Shown here piece by piece: positions 15,696 through 23,328 of a stretch of 64,000 nt of DNA. A program made the translations under genes and the position numbers. The first letter of the stretch is position 1. Each line of letters starts with the position of its first letter. Source of the DNA: CAZUYC01 sp964624475 (GTDB lineage: Bacteria > Myxococcota_A > UBA9160 > SMWR01); assembly GCA_964624475.1 (NCBI GenBank), contig CAZUYC010000083.1, positions 1 through 64,000 on the forward strand. Direction: 5' to 3'. A model generated the notes under the pieces. It was not told the origin of the DNA, did not search any database, and saw only the letters and a list, made by a program, of their open reading frames with translations.

Positions 15696-17308
15696 GGGCG
15701 TGGCTCGCCGCGGCCGCGGCGCTGACACTCCTCGGCGTGGCGCTGCGCCTCTACCACCTCGATTATCAGGAGCTCTGGCTCGACGAGGCGCTCCAGCTGC
15801 GCATGGCGACGACCGGGCAGCTCGGCGAGGCGCTGCGCCTCGAGTACAGCCCGCCGCTCGGCTACCTGCTCTGGCGCGCCTGGGTCGGCGCCTTCGGCGA
15901 GAGCGAGCTCGCGCTGCGCTCGCTCGCGGCGATCTTCGGGATCCTCTTCGTCCCGGCCGCGATCGCGGCCGGGCGCACGATCCTCACGCCCGCGGCGGGC
16001 CTGTGGGCCGGCGCCGTCGCGGCGACCTCCCCCCTGCACGTCTACTACTCGCAGGAGGCGCGGGCCTACTCGCTGCTGTGCCTCGCGATCCTGCTCGCGC
16101 ACCTCTGCCTCTGGCGCGCGTTGGCACGACCGCGCCCCGCGGCCTTCGCCGCCTTCGCGGCGAGCGCGTGCCTGGCGCTCCTGACCCATCACTACGCGGC
16201 GCTGGCGCTCGCTCCGTCTTCCTACCTCGCCTGGCGCTGGCCGCGCGACGGCGAGACGCCGCGGCGCCGGCGCGCCTTCCTCGTCGCCAGCGCCGCGGCG
16301 GGTCTCCCCTGGGCCGCGTGGATCGCCTGGAGCTGGCTCGTGAACGTGCCGATCGAGCGCGGCTACCTCTGGGTCGCGCAGGTCTGGCGCGCGATCCCGC
16401 CGGCACTCGCGATCCCGAAGAGCCTCGAGGCGCTGGCCTTCGGACCGCAGGCGGGGAGCATCCCCGGCTTCTTCAAGCAGTTCACGATCCTCGAGTTCCC
16501 GGGGCCGCTCCGCGCGCTCGGGATCGCGGCCCTCGCCGCGCTCGGGATCCTGGCGCTCTCCCCCTGGCGCGACGCCCGGGTCGCGGTCCCCTGGCTCCGC
16601 CTGCGCCGGACGTGGCTCGCCGCGGTGATCTTCTTCCCGCTGCTCGCGCTCTGGTCGGTGTCCTTCGCGGTGCCGACCTACGTGGTCGCCCGCTACGACC
16701 TCGTCGCCTTCCCCGGGCTCGTGCTGCTCGTGGCGCTCGGCCTCGCGAAGCTCGGGCGCGGGGCACCGCTGGCGGCGCTGCTCTTCTTCGCGGTCGTCGC
16801 CGCGAAGCTCGCGCTCTACTACGCGCTCCCCTCCTTCGCCGCGGGGAGCGCTCCGTCGCGCGACGCGGCGGCCGCCGTCGACCGCCACGCCAGGGACGGC
16901 GACCTCGTGGTGTTCACCGCCTATCGAGGTGCCACGGTCGGCTACTACCTGCGCCGCCTCGGCTACCGGGAGCAGGCGGGGCGCTTCGATGGGCCTGCGG
17001 GGCGTCGTTTCGCGCTCCGGCGCCTCCCCACCCATCCGTCGAGCCTCTTCTTCAACGTCGACCATCCCGAGCGCACCCGCTTCGACCTCGAGCAGACGCG
17101 GCTCGACCTGCGCGGCTACCTCGCGGAGCTCGACCCCGCGCGCGCGACGGTGTGGGTCGAGGTGCTGCCCGAGGAGCCGCCGCTGCCGCACTTCAAGGCG
17201 ATGCTGGCCGAGGAGCTCCTGCGCGCCGGCTTCCGGCCGAGCGCGCTCCCGCCCGGACTCATCCCGGGACAGATCGCGCCGTACCGCCGCAGCGCCACGT
17301 CAGATTGA
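15692..17308 (+). CDS. GT39/ArnT-like membrane glycosyltransferase
   Basis: This 538-residue integral membrane protein has about ten hydrophobic segments. The first periplasmic loop carries the acidic LWLDEALQL motif that is the signature of PMT/ArnT (GT39-like, GT-C fold) enzymes using polyprenyl-phosphate sugars. TSPLHVYYSQEARAYSL (about residues 110-126) is a second family signature. A soluble C-terminal domain follows after about residue 390. It is translationally coupled (ATGA) to the SGNH hydrolase upstream, suggesting that a transferred sugar is also acylated or deacylated. Its stop codon merges into a tandem repeat. Confidence 0.85.
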   Translation: MRAWLAAAAALTLLGVALRLYHLDYQELWLDEALQLRMATTGQLGEALRLEYSPPLGYLLWRAWVGAFGESELALRSLAAIFGILFVPAAIAAGRTILTPAAGLWAGAVAATSPLHVYYSQEARAYSLLCLAILLAHLCLWRALARPRPAAFAAFAASACLALLTHHYAALALAPSSYLAWRWPRDGETPRRRRAFLVASAAAGLPWAAWIAWSWLVNVPIERGYLWVAQVWRAIPPALAIPKSLEALAFGPQAGSIPGFFKQFTILEFPGPLRALGIAALAALGILALSPWRDARVAVPWLRLRRTWLAAVIFFPLLALWSVSFAVPTYVVARYDLVAFPGLVLLVALGLAKLGRGAPLAALLFFAVVAAKLALYYALPSFAAGSAPSRDAAAAVDRHARDGDLVVFTAYRGATVGYYLRRLGYREQAGRFDGPAGRRFALRRLPTHPSSLFFNVDHPERTRFDLEQTRLDLRGYLAELDPARATVWVEVLPEEPPLPHFKAMLAEELLRAGFRPSALPPGLIPGQIAPYRRSATSD

Positions 17309-17450
17309 CTCCGCTCGCCTGCGGCTCGCTGCGCGGAGGCCTCCGGCCTCCTTGCGGCGACTGACTCCGCTCGTCTGCGGCTCGCTGCGCGCAGGTCTCC
17401 GGCCTCCTTGCGGCGATGAGCTTCGCTCGCGCTCGCTGCGCGCGCCGACC
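17307..17450. repeat. Dispersed GC-rich hairpin repeat, copy 2 (tandem)
   Basis: Two near-identical 56-base units (17307-17362 and 17363-17418) and a partial third lie between two glycosyltransferase genes. The first 30 bases of unit 1 are the exact reverse complement of 32942-32971. The shared core is CTCGCCTGCGGCTCGCTGCG. The first unit overlaps the TGA stop of the upstream gene. The downstream gene's GTG follows after about 30 bases. Other copies occur at 11757, 31502, 32900, 37980 and 58360. Confidence 0.8.
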
Positions 17451-17477
17451 CTCGAGTCGGCCTGCTAGCCTTGGCGC

Positions 17478-18608
17478 GTGTACATCGCCCTCTGCGTCCC
17501 CGATCTCGTAGGGGGCGGAGCGCAGCGCAGCATGGTCGACCTGGCCTGCGGGTTCGCGGCGCTCGGCCACCGGGTCGACGTGCTCGCGATCCGGCCGCGC
17601 GGTGAGCTTTGCGATGCGCTCGGGCCCGCGGTCCGGATCGTCTCGCTCGAAGGCGTCCTCACCCGACTCCCGCTGGTGTCGGGAAGCAAGCGCCGCCGGG
17701 CGCTGGCCGCCGTGCTCCCGCTCGCGGGCTTCCTGCGGCGCGAGCGACCGGACGCGCTGGTCGCGACCTCGCACTCGACCAACGTCGCGGCCGCGGTCGC
17801 GGGGCGCCTCGCGCGCGCGCCGACGCGGGTGGTGCTCCGCTTCGACAGCCAGCTCTCCCGCTCGCCGCGGCTCGCCGGGACGCGCACGCAGCAGCGGCGC
17901 GAGCGCCGCGCGCGCCGCTACTTCCCGTGGGCCGACGGCTGGATCGCGATCTCGGAGGGCGTCGCGGACGACGCGGCGCGGGTCACCGGGATCGCGCGCG
18001 CGAGGATCGCGGCGATCCACAACCCGGTCGTGACGGCGGAGCTCCTGCGGCGGGCGGCCGCGCCGGTGGACGAGGCGTGGCTCGCGTCGGGGAGCCCCCC
18101 CGTGGTGCTCGGGGTCGGGCGCCTCGTGGCGCAGAAGGACTTCGCGACGCTGGTGCGCGCGTTCGCGCGCGTGCGCGCGCGGCGCGACGTGCGGCTCCTG
18201 CTCCTCGGCGAGGGCCCCGAGCGTTCCGCCCTCGAGGGGCTCGCGGCCGAGCTCGGCGTCGCCGCCGACGTGCGCCTCGCCGGCCGGGTCGCCGCGGCGC
18301 CCGCCTACATGGCGCGCGCCGCGGTCTTCGCGCTCTCCTCGGCCTGGGAGGGCTTCGGGCGCGTGCTCGTCGAGGCGCTGGCCGTCGGCTGCCCGGTGGT
18401 GAGCACGGACTGCCCGAGCGGGCCGCGCGAGATCCTCGCGGGCGGCGCTTTCGGGCCGCTCGTCCCGGTAGGCGACGCCGAGGCGCTCGCCGCCGCGATC
18501 GGCTCGCTGCTCGACCGTCCGCCGGAGCGACGGGCGCTCGTCGAGCGCGCGCAGGCCTTCTCGCTCGAGCGCGGCGTCGAGCGCTACCTGGAAGTGCTGG
18601 GGGCCTGA
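17478..18608 (+). CDS. GT4-family glycosyltransferase
   Basis: This 376-residue GT-B enzyme has an N-terminal domain that starts YIALCVPDLVGGGAQRSM, the usual glycine-rich acceptor-side motif. The C-terminal donor domain contains VVLGVGRLVAQKDFATLVRA, LLLGEGPE and the E-x7-E motif in SAWEGFGRVLVEALAVGCPVV. It transfers a nucleotide-sugar to a lipid or glycan acceptor in the cytoplasm. It begins with GTG and its 3' end overlaps the 3' end of the convergent SGNH hydrolase gene by 25 bases. It probably works with the membrane GT and SGNH proteins on the same envelope glycan. Confidence 0.9.
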   Translation: MYIALCVPDLVGGGAQRSMVDLACGFAALGHRVDVLAIRPRGELCDALGPAVRIVSLEGVLTRLPLVSGSKRRRALAAVLPLAGFLRRERPDALVATSHSTNVAAAVAGRLARAPTRVVLRFDSQLSRSPRLAGTRTQQRRERRARRYFPWADGWIAISEGVADDAARVTGIARARIAAIHNPVVTAELLRRAAAPVDEAWLASGSPPVVLGVGRLVAQKDFATLVRAFARVRARRDVRLLLLGEGPERSALEGLAAELGVAADVRLAGRVAAAPAYMARAAVFALSSAWEGFGRVLVEALAVGCPVVSTDCPSGPREILAGGAFGPLVPVGDAEALAAAIGSLLDRPPERRALVERAQAFSLERGVERYLEVLGA

Positions 18609-19822
18609 GGCGGCAGGAGCCCGCGTGCGTCGAGGAACTCCGCCAGCAGCTCCGCCACGAGCGCCTGGCCGGCGGCGTTCCAGTGGTGGTCCTCGACGGC
18701 GTAGTACATCGGCCGGCCGGCCGCCTGCTCGCGCGCGAGGGCGGGCGTGGGGTCCAGCAGCGGGATCCCCGCCTGTGCGCAGAAGGCTTCGATCTCGCGG
18801 TTGATGCGCAGGGGATCGAGGTCGAGCCCCGGATGGGCGGCGGCGACCGACGCCCTGGCGCGCGCATCGACCTGGAAGTCGGCGGGGACGAGCAGCACCA
18901 CGAGTCTCGCCCCGGCCGAGCCCGCGACGCGATCCATCTCGAGCAGGAGGCGCCGCGTGGCGAGCCAGGCGTCCTCCCAGAGCCGGGCGGTCGCAGGGTC
19001 GTCGACCTCGCGGAGGAATGGCCAACCGAGGATCAGCTCGGGGTCGTAGCGGTCGTCGCTCGAGAAGCGACTCCAGAGGCGTCCCGTCGCCCGCTCGAGG
19101 AGGTTCGCCACCATCGCCGGCTGGAGCGTCCGGCGCAGCGTGTCGAGGGAGGAGCGCTTCCTGCTGTGCCAGCGTTCGACGTGGGGCGCCATCCGCGCGC
19201 GATCGGGCGGCGTCCACTCGAGCTCGCCGTCGAGCGAGCGCGCCCGCGCGTAGGGGCGCGAGAACGTGGTGCGCGCCTCCGCGCCGAAGAGCGCGGCCTC
19301 GATCGCGTAGGAGTTGTTCTGGAGATCGTTGGCCAGGAAGAAGCCGAGCACGACGAGGTCGGGCCGGTAGCGGAGACCGTCCTCCGTCAGGGCCAGCAGC
19401 TCCTGGGCGGTGCCGTAGCCGCCGACGCCGAGGTTCAGGACCTCGACCCCGCGCGCGGCCAGGCGTGCCTCGAGCCGGTAGGGGAGCGAGTGCTCGAGCG
19501 GCACCTGGTAGGCCTCCATGAAGGAGTCGCCGAGCACCACGATGCGATAGGTCCCGGGCGCCTTCTCGACGGCGTGCGGGCGGTCGCGCAGCCCCAGGGC
19601 GTTGGTCTCGACCAGGACGCCGTAGTCGCGCGTGCGCTGGAAGCTCGAAGCGTTCGGCTCGAGCACCCAGCCGCGCGTCGGGTGGGGCATGCGCAGCGAG
19701 TGCTCGCCGGAGAGGCCGCGCAGGCTCCCGTAGTGGTAGAGGCGAAGCCCGCACTCGGCGAGCCCGACCGAGAAGAGGAGCGAGGCCAGGAGCAGCAGGA
19801 GCGAAGCGAGCGAGCGACGCAC
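18584..19822 (-). CDS. Membrane-anchored SGNH hydrolase (AlgX/AlgJ-like)
   Basis: This 412-residue protein has an N-terminal anchor (LASLLLLLASLLFSVGLAE) and an SGNH domain. Motifs are VVLGDSFMEAY with Ser100, GFFLANDLQNNS for block III and VEDHHWNAAGQ for the Asp/His block (D378, H380). The DxHW form resembles the acyltransferase-type SGNH proteins of polysaccharide modification rather than lipases. The GTG start lies inside TAGTG, one base before the end of the upstream oxidoreductase's stop codon. The gene is convergent with, and overlaps by 25 bases, the GT4 gene. It is a likely periplasmic O-acyl esterase or transferase. Confidence 0.82.
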   Translation of the reverse strand: MRRSLASLLLLLASLLFSVGLAECGLRLYHYGSLRGLSGEHSLRMPHPTRGWVLEPNASSFQRTRDYGVLVETNALGLRDRPHAVEKAPGTYRIVVLGDSFMEAYQVPLEHSLPYRLEARLAARGVEVLNLGVGGYGTAQELLALTEDGLRYRPDLVVLGFFLANDLQNNSYAIEAALFGAEARTTFSRPYARARSLDGELEWTPPDRARMAPHVERWHSRKRSSLDTLRRTLQPAMVANLLERATGRLWSRFSSDDRYDPELILGWPFLREVDDPATARLWEDAWLATRRLLLEMDRVAGSAGARLVVLLVPADFQVDARARASVAAAHPGLDLDPLRINREIEAFCAQAGIPLLDPTPALAREQAAGRPMYYAVEDHHWNAAGQALVAELLAEFLDARGLLPPQAPSTSR

Positions 19823-22800
19823 TACGCTCGGGCGGCCCGCAGCCGGAAAGCGGCCAGGAGCTCCGCCTCCTTCGCCCGCGCGTCCGCGAGCTGCTCCTCC
19901 TTCACGCTGTCGAAGCCGCGGATCTGCTCGGGGACGCGCGCGATCTCGACCGCGAGGTCGAAGCTCTCGGGCGAGAGTCCGGCGAGGAGCTCCTCGACGC
20001 GGGCCTCGTAGTCGCGGACGAGCTGCCGCTCGAGGCGCCGGTGCGCGGTCCATCCGCAGGGGTCGAAGGGCGTGCCGCGGAGGATCCTGCCGCGGGCGAG
20101 CAGGCGCAGGAAGGGGAAGATCCACGGCCCGAAGGTCCACTTCCTGTGGCGGCCCGTGCCGGGATCGCGGGGGTTCAGGCTCCAGGGCGGCGCGAGGTGG
20201 AGCTGAAGGCGATACTCGCCCTCGAACTCGGCCGCGAGCTGGCGCAGGAATTCGCCGTTCGTCCACAGCCGCGCCACCTCGTACTCGTCCTTGTAGGCGA
20301 GGAGCTTGAAATAGTACCGGGCCACCGCGAGGGCCAGCCCCTCGCGGCCGGGCGCGCGCTCGCGCTCGCGCTGCGCCACGCGCTCGACGAGGGCGCGGTA
20401 ACGGCGAGCGAGCCCGGCGCCCTGATAGCCGACCAGGAACTCCGCGCGGCGCTCCACCACCTCCTCGAGCGTGCGCGCCGGCTCGCCCGCCTGCGAGGCG
20501 CGCAGCGCCGGGCGCGCGGCCGTCTCCACCGCCGCGAGGTCGTGGGCCGCGAGGCGCCCCCAGGCGAGCGCGCGCCGGTTCATCTCGACGGAGCGGGCGT
20601 TGAGCTCGATCGCGCGCTGCAGCGCCGGGAGCCCGACCGGGACGCGGCCGCGCTGGAGCGCGTAGCCGAGCAGGAAGAGGTTCGAGGCCAGCGCATCGCC
20701 GAGGAGCGCGGTCGCGAGGCGCGTGGCGTCGACGAAGTGCGGGTCCCCGCAGGCGGCCGCGATATTCGCCTGCATGCCGCGCGGCGAGAGGTCGAGGTCG
20801 GGGTGGCTCGCGAAATCCGAGGTCGGCGCCACGTGCGTGTTCACGATGGCGGTGGTGCGGTCCCTGGAGAGCTTCGCGAGCGCGTCGGCGCCGGAGCAGA
20901 CGACGATGTCGCAGCCGAGGAGCAGATCCGCGCAGCCCTCGGCGATGCGCGTGGCGTGCAGCGCCTCGGGGTCGCGGGCGATGCGCACGTGGCTCGTGAC
21001 CGGCCCGTTCTTCTGGGCGAGGCCGGTCACGTCGAGGGTCGAAGAACCCTTGCCCTCGAGGTGGGCCGCCATGCCGAGCAGGGCGCCCACGGTGACGACG
21101 CCGCTCCCGCCGATCCCGCCGACCAGGATGTCGAAGGGGCGCTCGCTCTCCGCCAGCGGCGGGTCCGGGACCCCGGCGAGCAGCGCGTCCACGTCGGCGT
21201 CCACGCCGCCGGCCGCCCGGCGCACCCGGCCACCGATCACGGAGACGAAGCTCGGGCAGTAGCCCTTGAGGCACGAGTAGTCCTTGTTGCACGAGGACTG
21301 GTTGATCCGGCGCTTGCGCCCGAACTCGGTCTCGACCGGCTCGATCGAGATGCAGTTCGACTGCACGGAGCAGTCGCCGCAGCCCTCGCAGACGAGCTCG
21401 TTGATCACGACGCGGCGGTCGGGGTCCGGCAGCTCGCCGCGCTTGCGCAGCCGCCGCGCCTCGGCGGCGCAGGTCTGGTCGTAGACGAGCGCGGAGACAC
21501 CCGGGTGCTCGCGCAGCTCGCGCTGCACGCGATCGAGGTCGTCGCGGTGGTGGATGGTGACGCCCGGCGGGAAGGCCTTGCGGTCGTACTTCCCGATGTC
21601 GTCGCTCGAGACCGCGATCCGGCGCACGCCCTCGGCGGCGAGCTGGTGCGCGATCTCGGGCGCGGTCACCTCGCCCTCCATGGGCTCGCCCTCGATCGGC
21701 TGCCCGCCCGTCATCGCTACCGCGCCGTTCACGAGGATCTTGTAGGTGATGTTCACGCCGGCGGTGACCGCGGCGCGGATGGCGAGGAGCCCCGAGTGGA
21801 AGTAGGTGCCGTCGCCCATGTTCTGGAAGATGTGGGGCGTATCCGTGAAGGGGGCCTGGCCGATCCAGTTGGCGCCTTCGCCTCCCATGTGCGTCACGGC
21901 GAGCGTGCGCCGCTCGGGGAGCCAGACCGCCATGCCGTGGCAGCCGATCCCGCCGAGGGCGAGGCTGCCTTCGGGCACCACGGTCGACGTGTTGTGCGGG
22001 CAGCCCGAGCAGAAGGACGGGAGGCGCACGAGGCCGCCCGGCGCTGGGCCCGTCGTGGCGGCGGCGCGCGGGGGGCGTGCGACGAGCCCCGGCGCGCGCC
22101 GCTCGAGCCAGGCGCGCAGCGCGTGGGCCACGATCGGCGGCGAGAGCTCGCCCACCGCCGGCAGCAGCGGGGCGCCCGTCTCGTCCGTCTTCCCGAGCAG
22201 GCGCGGGCGGCGCTCGGCGTTGTAGAGCAGGCGCGCGAGCTGCTCCTCGACGAGCGGGCGCTTCTCCTCGACGACCAGCACCTCCTCGAGGCCGGCGCAG
22301 AAGCGGCTCGCGCCGACGGGCTCGAGCGGCCAGGTCATGCCCAGCTTGTAGACGACGAGGCCGTGGTCCGCGGCGCGCTCGGCGTCGATCCCGAGCTCGT
22401 CCAGGGCCTGGCGCACGTCGAGGTAGGCCTTGCCGGCGGTGACGATCCCGAGCCGCCGCCGCGGCGAATCGAGCACGACCCGGTCGATCGCGTTCGCGCG
22501 CGCGAAGGCCTGCGCGGCCGGCAGGCGCTGGGAGTAGAGGCGCTGCTCGACGGCGATCGGCAGGTTTCCCCAGCCGATGTGCAGGCCCTCGGGCCGCTCG
22601 AAATCGGTCGGCTCGGCGATCCGGGGCCGGTCCGGAGCGACGGCCACCGAGCCGGAGCTATCGACCGTGTCGGTCAAACACTTCATGCCGACCCAGCAGC
22701 CGGAGTAGCGCGAGAGGGCGAAGCCGAGCAGGCCCAGGTCCAGGTACTCCTGCACGCTCGACGGGTTCAGCACCGGAATGCCGCAATGGACGAGCGCCTG

Positions 22801-23292
22801 CTCGCTCTGGTGCGCGATCGAGGACGACTTGGCGCCGGGGTCGTCGCCCGTCAGCACGAGGACGCCGCCGCGCGGGGCGCTCCCGGCGTAGTTGCCGTGC
22901 TTGAGCGCGTCGCACGAGCGGTCGACGCCGGGGCCCTTGCCGTACCAGATGGCGAAGACGCCGTCGTAGCGCGCGCCGGGGAGGAGGTTCGCCTGCTGCG
23001 ATCCCCAGACCGCGGTCGCGGCGAGGTCCTCGTTCACGCCCGGCTGGAAGCGCACGTGGTGGCGCTCGAGGTGCAGGCGCGCCTCCCAGAGCGCGAGGTC
23101 GTAGGTGCCGAGCGGCGAGCCGCGGTAGCCGCTGATGAAGCCGGCGCTGCGCAGGCCCGCGCTCGCGTCGCGCTCGCGCTGGAGCATCGGCAGCCGGACC
23201 AGGGCCTGCACGCCGGTGAGGAAGACGCGGCCCCGCTCGCGCGTGTAGCGATGCTCGAGCTCGTAGCTGGCGTCGAAAGCGGCTGCGCTCAC
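19822..23292 (-). CDS. Fused indolepyruvate-type 2-oxoacid:ferredoxin oxidoreductase
   Basis: At 1156 residues this matches the usual length of the fused IorAB-type enzymes. Order: an N-terminal pyrimidine-binding region (GFISGYRGSPLGTYD), and a TPP-binding region with FCSGCPHNTST and NMGDGTYFHSG. Then come two [4Fe-4S] ferredoxin-like clusters (CEGCGDCSVQSNC and CNKDYSCLKGYC) and a gamma domain (ILVGGIGGSGVVTVG). It oxidatively decarboxylates aryl- or branched 2-oxoacids to acyl-CoA, reducing ferredoxin. GTG at 23292 aligns the N-terminus with family members; anything longer would run antisense through the divergent gene. The stop overlaps the SGNH gene start (TAGTG). Confidence 0.9.
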   Translation of the reverse strand: MSAAAFDASYELEHRYTRERGRVFLTGVQALVRLPMLQRERDASAGLRSAGFISGYRGSPLGTYDLALWEARLHLERHHVRFQPGVNEDLAATAVWGSQQANLLPGARYDGVFAIWYGKGPGVDRSCDALKHGNYAGSAPRGGVLVLTGDDPGAKSSSIAHQSEQALVHCGIPVLNPSSVQEYLDLGLLGFALSRYSGCWVGMKCLTDTVDSSGSVAVAPDRPRIAEPTDFERPEGLHIGWGNLPIAVEQRLYSQRLPAAQAFARANAIDRVVLDSPRRRLGIVTAGKAYLDVRQALDELGIDAERAADHGLVVYKLGMTWPLEPVGASRFCAGLEEVLVVEEKRPLVEEQLARLLYNAERRPRLLGKTDETGAPLLPAVGELSPPIVAHALRAWLERRAPGLVARPPRAAATTGPAPGGLVRLPSFCSGCPHNTSTVVPEGSLALGGIGCHGMAVWLPERRTLAVTHMGGEGANWIGQAPFTDTPHIFQNMGDGTYFHSGLLAIRAAVTAGVNITYKILVNGAVAMTGGQPIEGEPMEGEVTAPEIAHQLAAEGVRRIAVSSDDIGKYDRKAFPPGVTIHHRDDLDRVQRELREHPGVSALVYDQTCAAEARRLRKRGELPDPDRRVVINELVCEGCGDCSVQSNCISIEPVETEFGRKRRINQSSCNKDYSCLKGYCPSFVSVIGGRVRRAAGGVDADVDALLAGVPDPPLAESERPFDILVGGIGGSGVVTVGALLGMAAHLEGKGSSTLDVTGLAQKNGPVTSHVRIARDPEALHATRIAEGCADLLLGCDIVVCSGADALAKLSRDRTTAIVNTHVAPTSDFASHPDLDLSPRGMQANIAAACGDPHFVDATRLATALLGDALASNLFLLGYALQRGRVPVGLPALQRAIELNARSVEMNRRALAWGRLAAHDLAAVETAARPALRASQAGEPARTLEEVVERRAEFLVGYQGAGLARRYRALVERVAQRERERAPGREGLALAVARYYFKLLAYKDEYEVARLWTNGEFLRQLAAEFEGEYRLQLHLAPPWSLNPRDPGTGRHRKWTFGPWIFPFLRLLARGRILRGTPFDPCGWTAHRRLERQLVRDYEARVEELLAGLSPESFDLAVEIARVPEQIRGFDSVKEEQLADARAKEAELLAAFRLRAARA

Positions 23293-23328
23293 GAAGCGCA
23301 AAAAATAGCGGTCTGATACCGTCAAGTC
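23293..23328. promoter_or_regulatory. Short AT-rich divergent promoter region
   Basis: Only 36 bases separate the divergent starts of the 2-oxoacid oxidoreductase and the MFS/spermidine-synthase-like gene. It is one of the few AT-rich spots here (a run of six A's). Minus-strand TTGACG and TATTTT are spaced too closely for a standard promoter. Any promoters must overlap the coding starts. Confidence 0.3.

Noticed and set aside
17307..17450. A CRISPR array
   Set aside because: The 56-base units are directly adjacent without unique spacers, and similar copies lie dispersed at gene ends. No cas genes are present.
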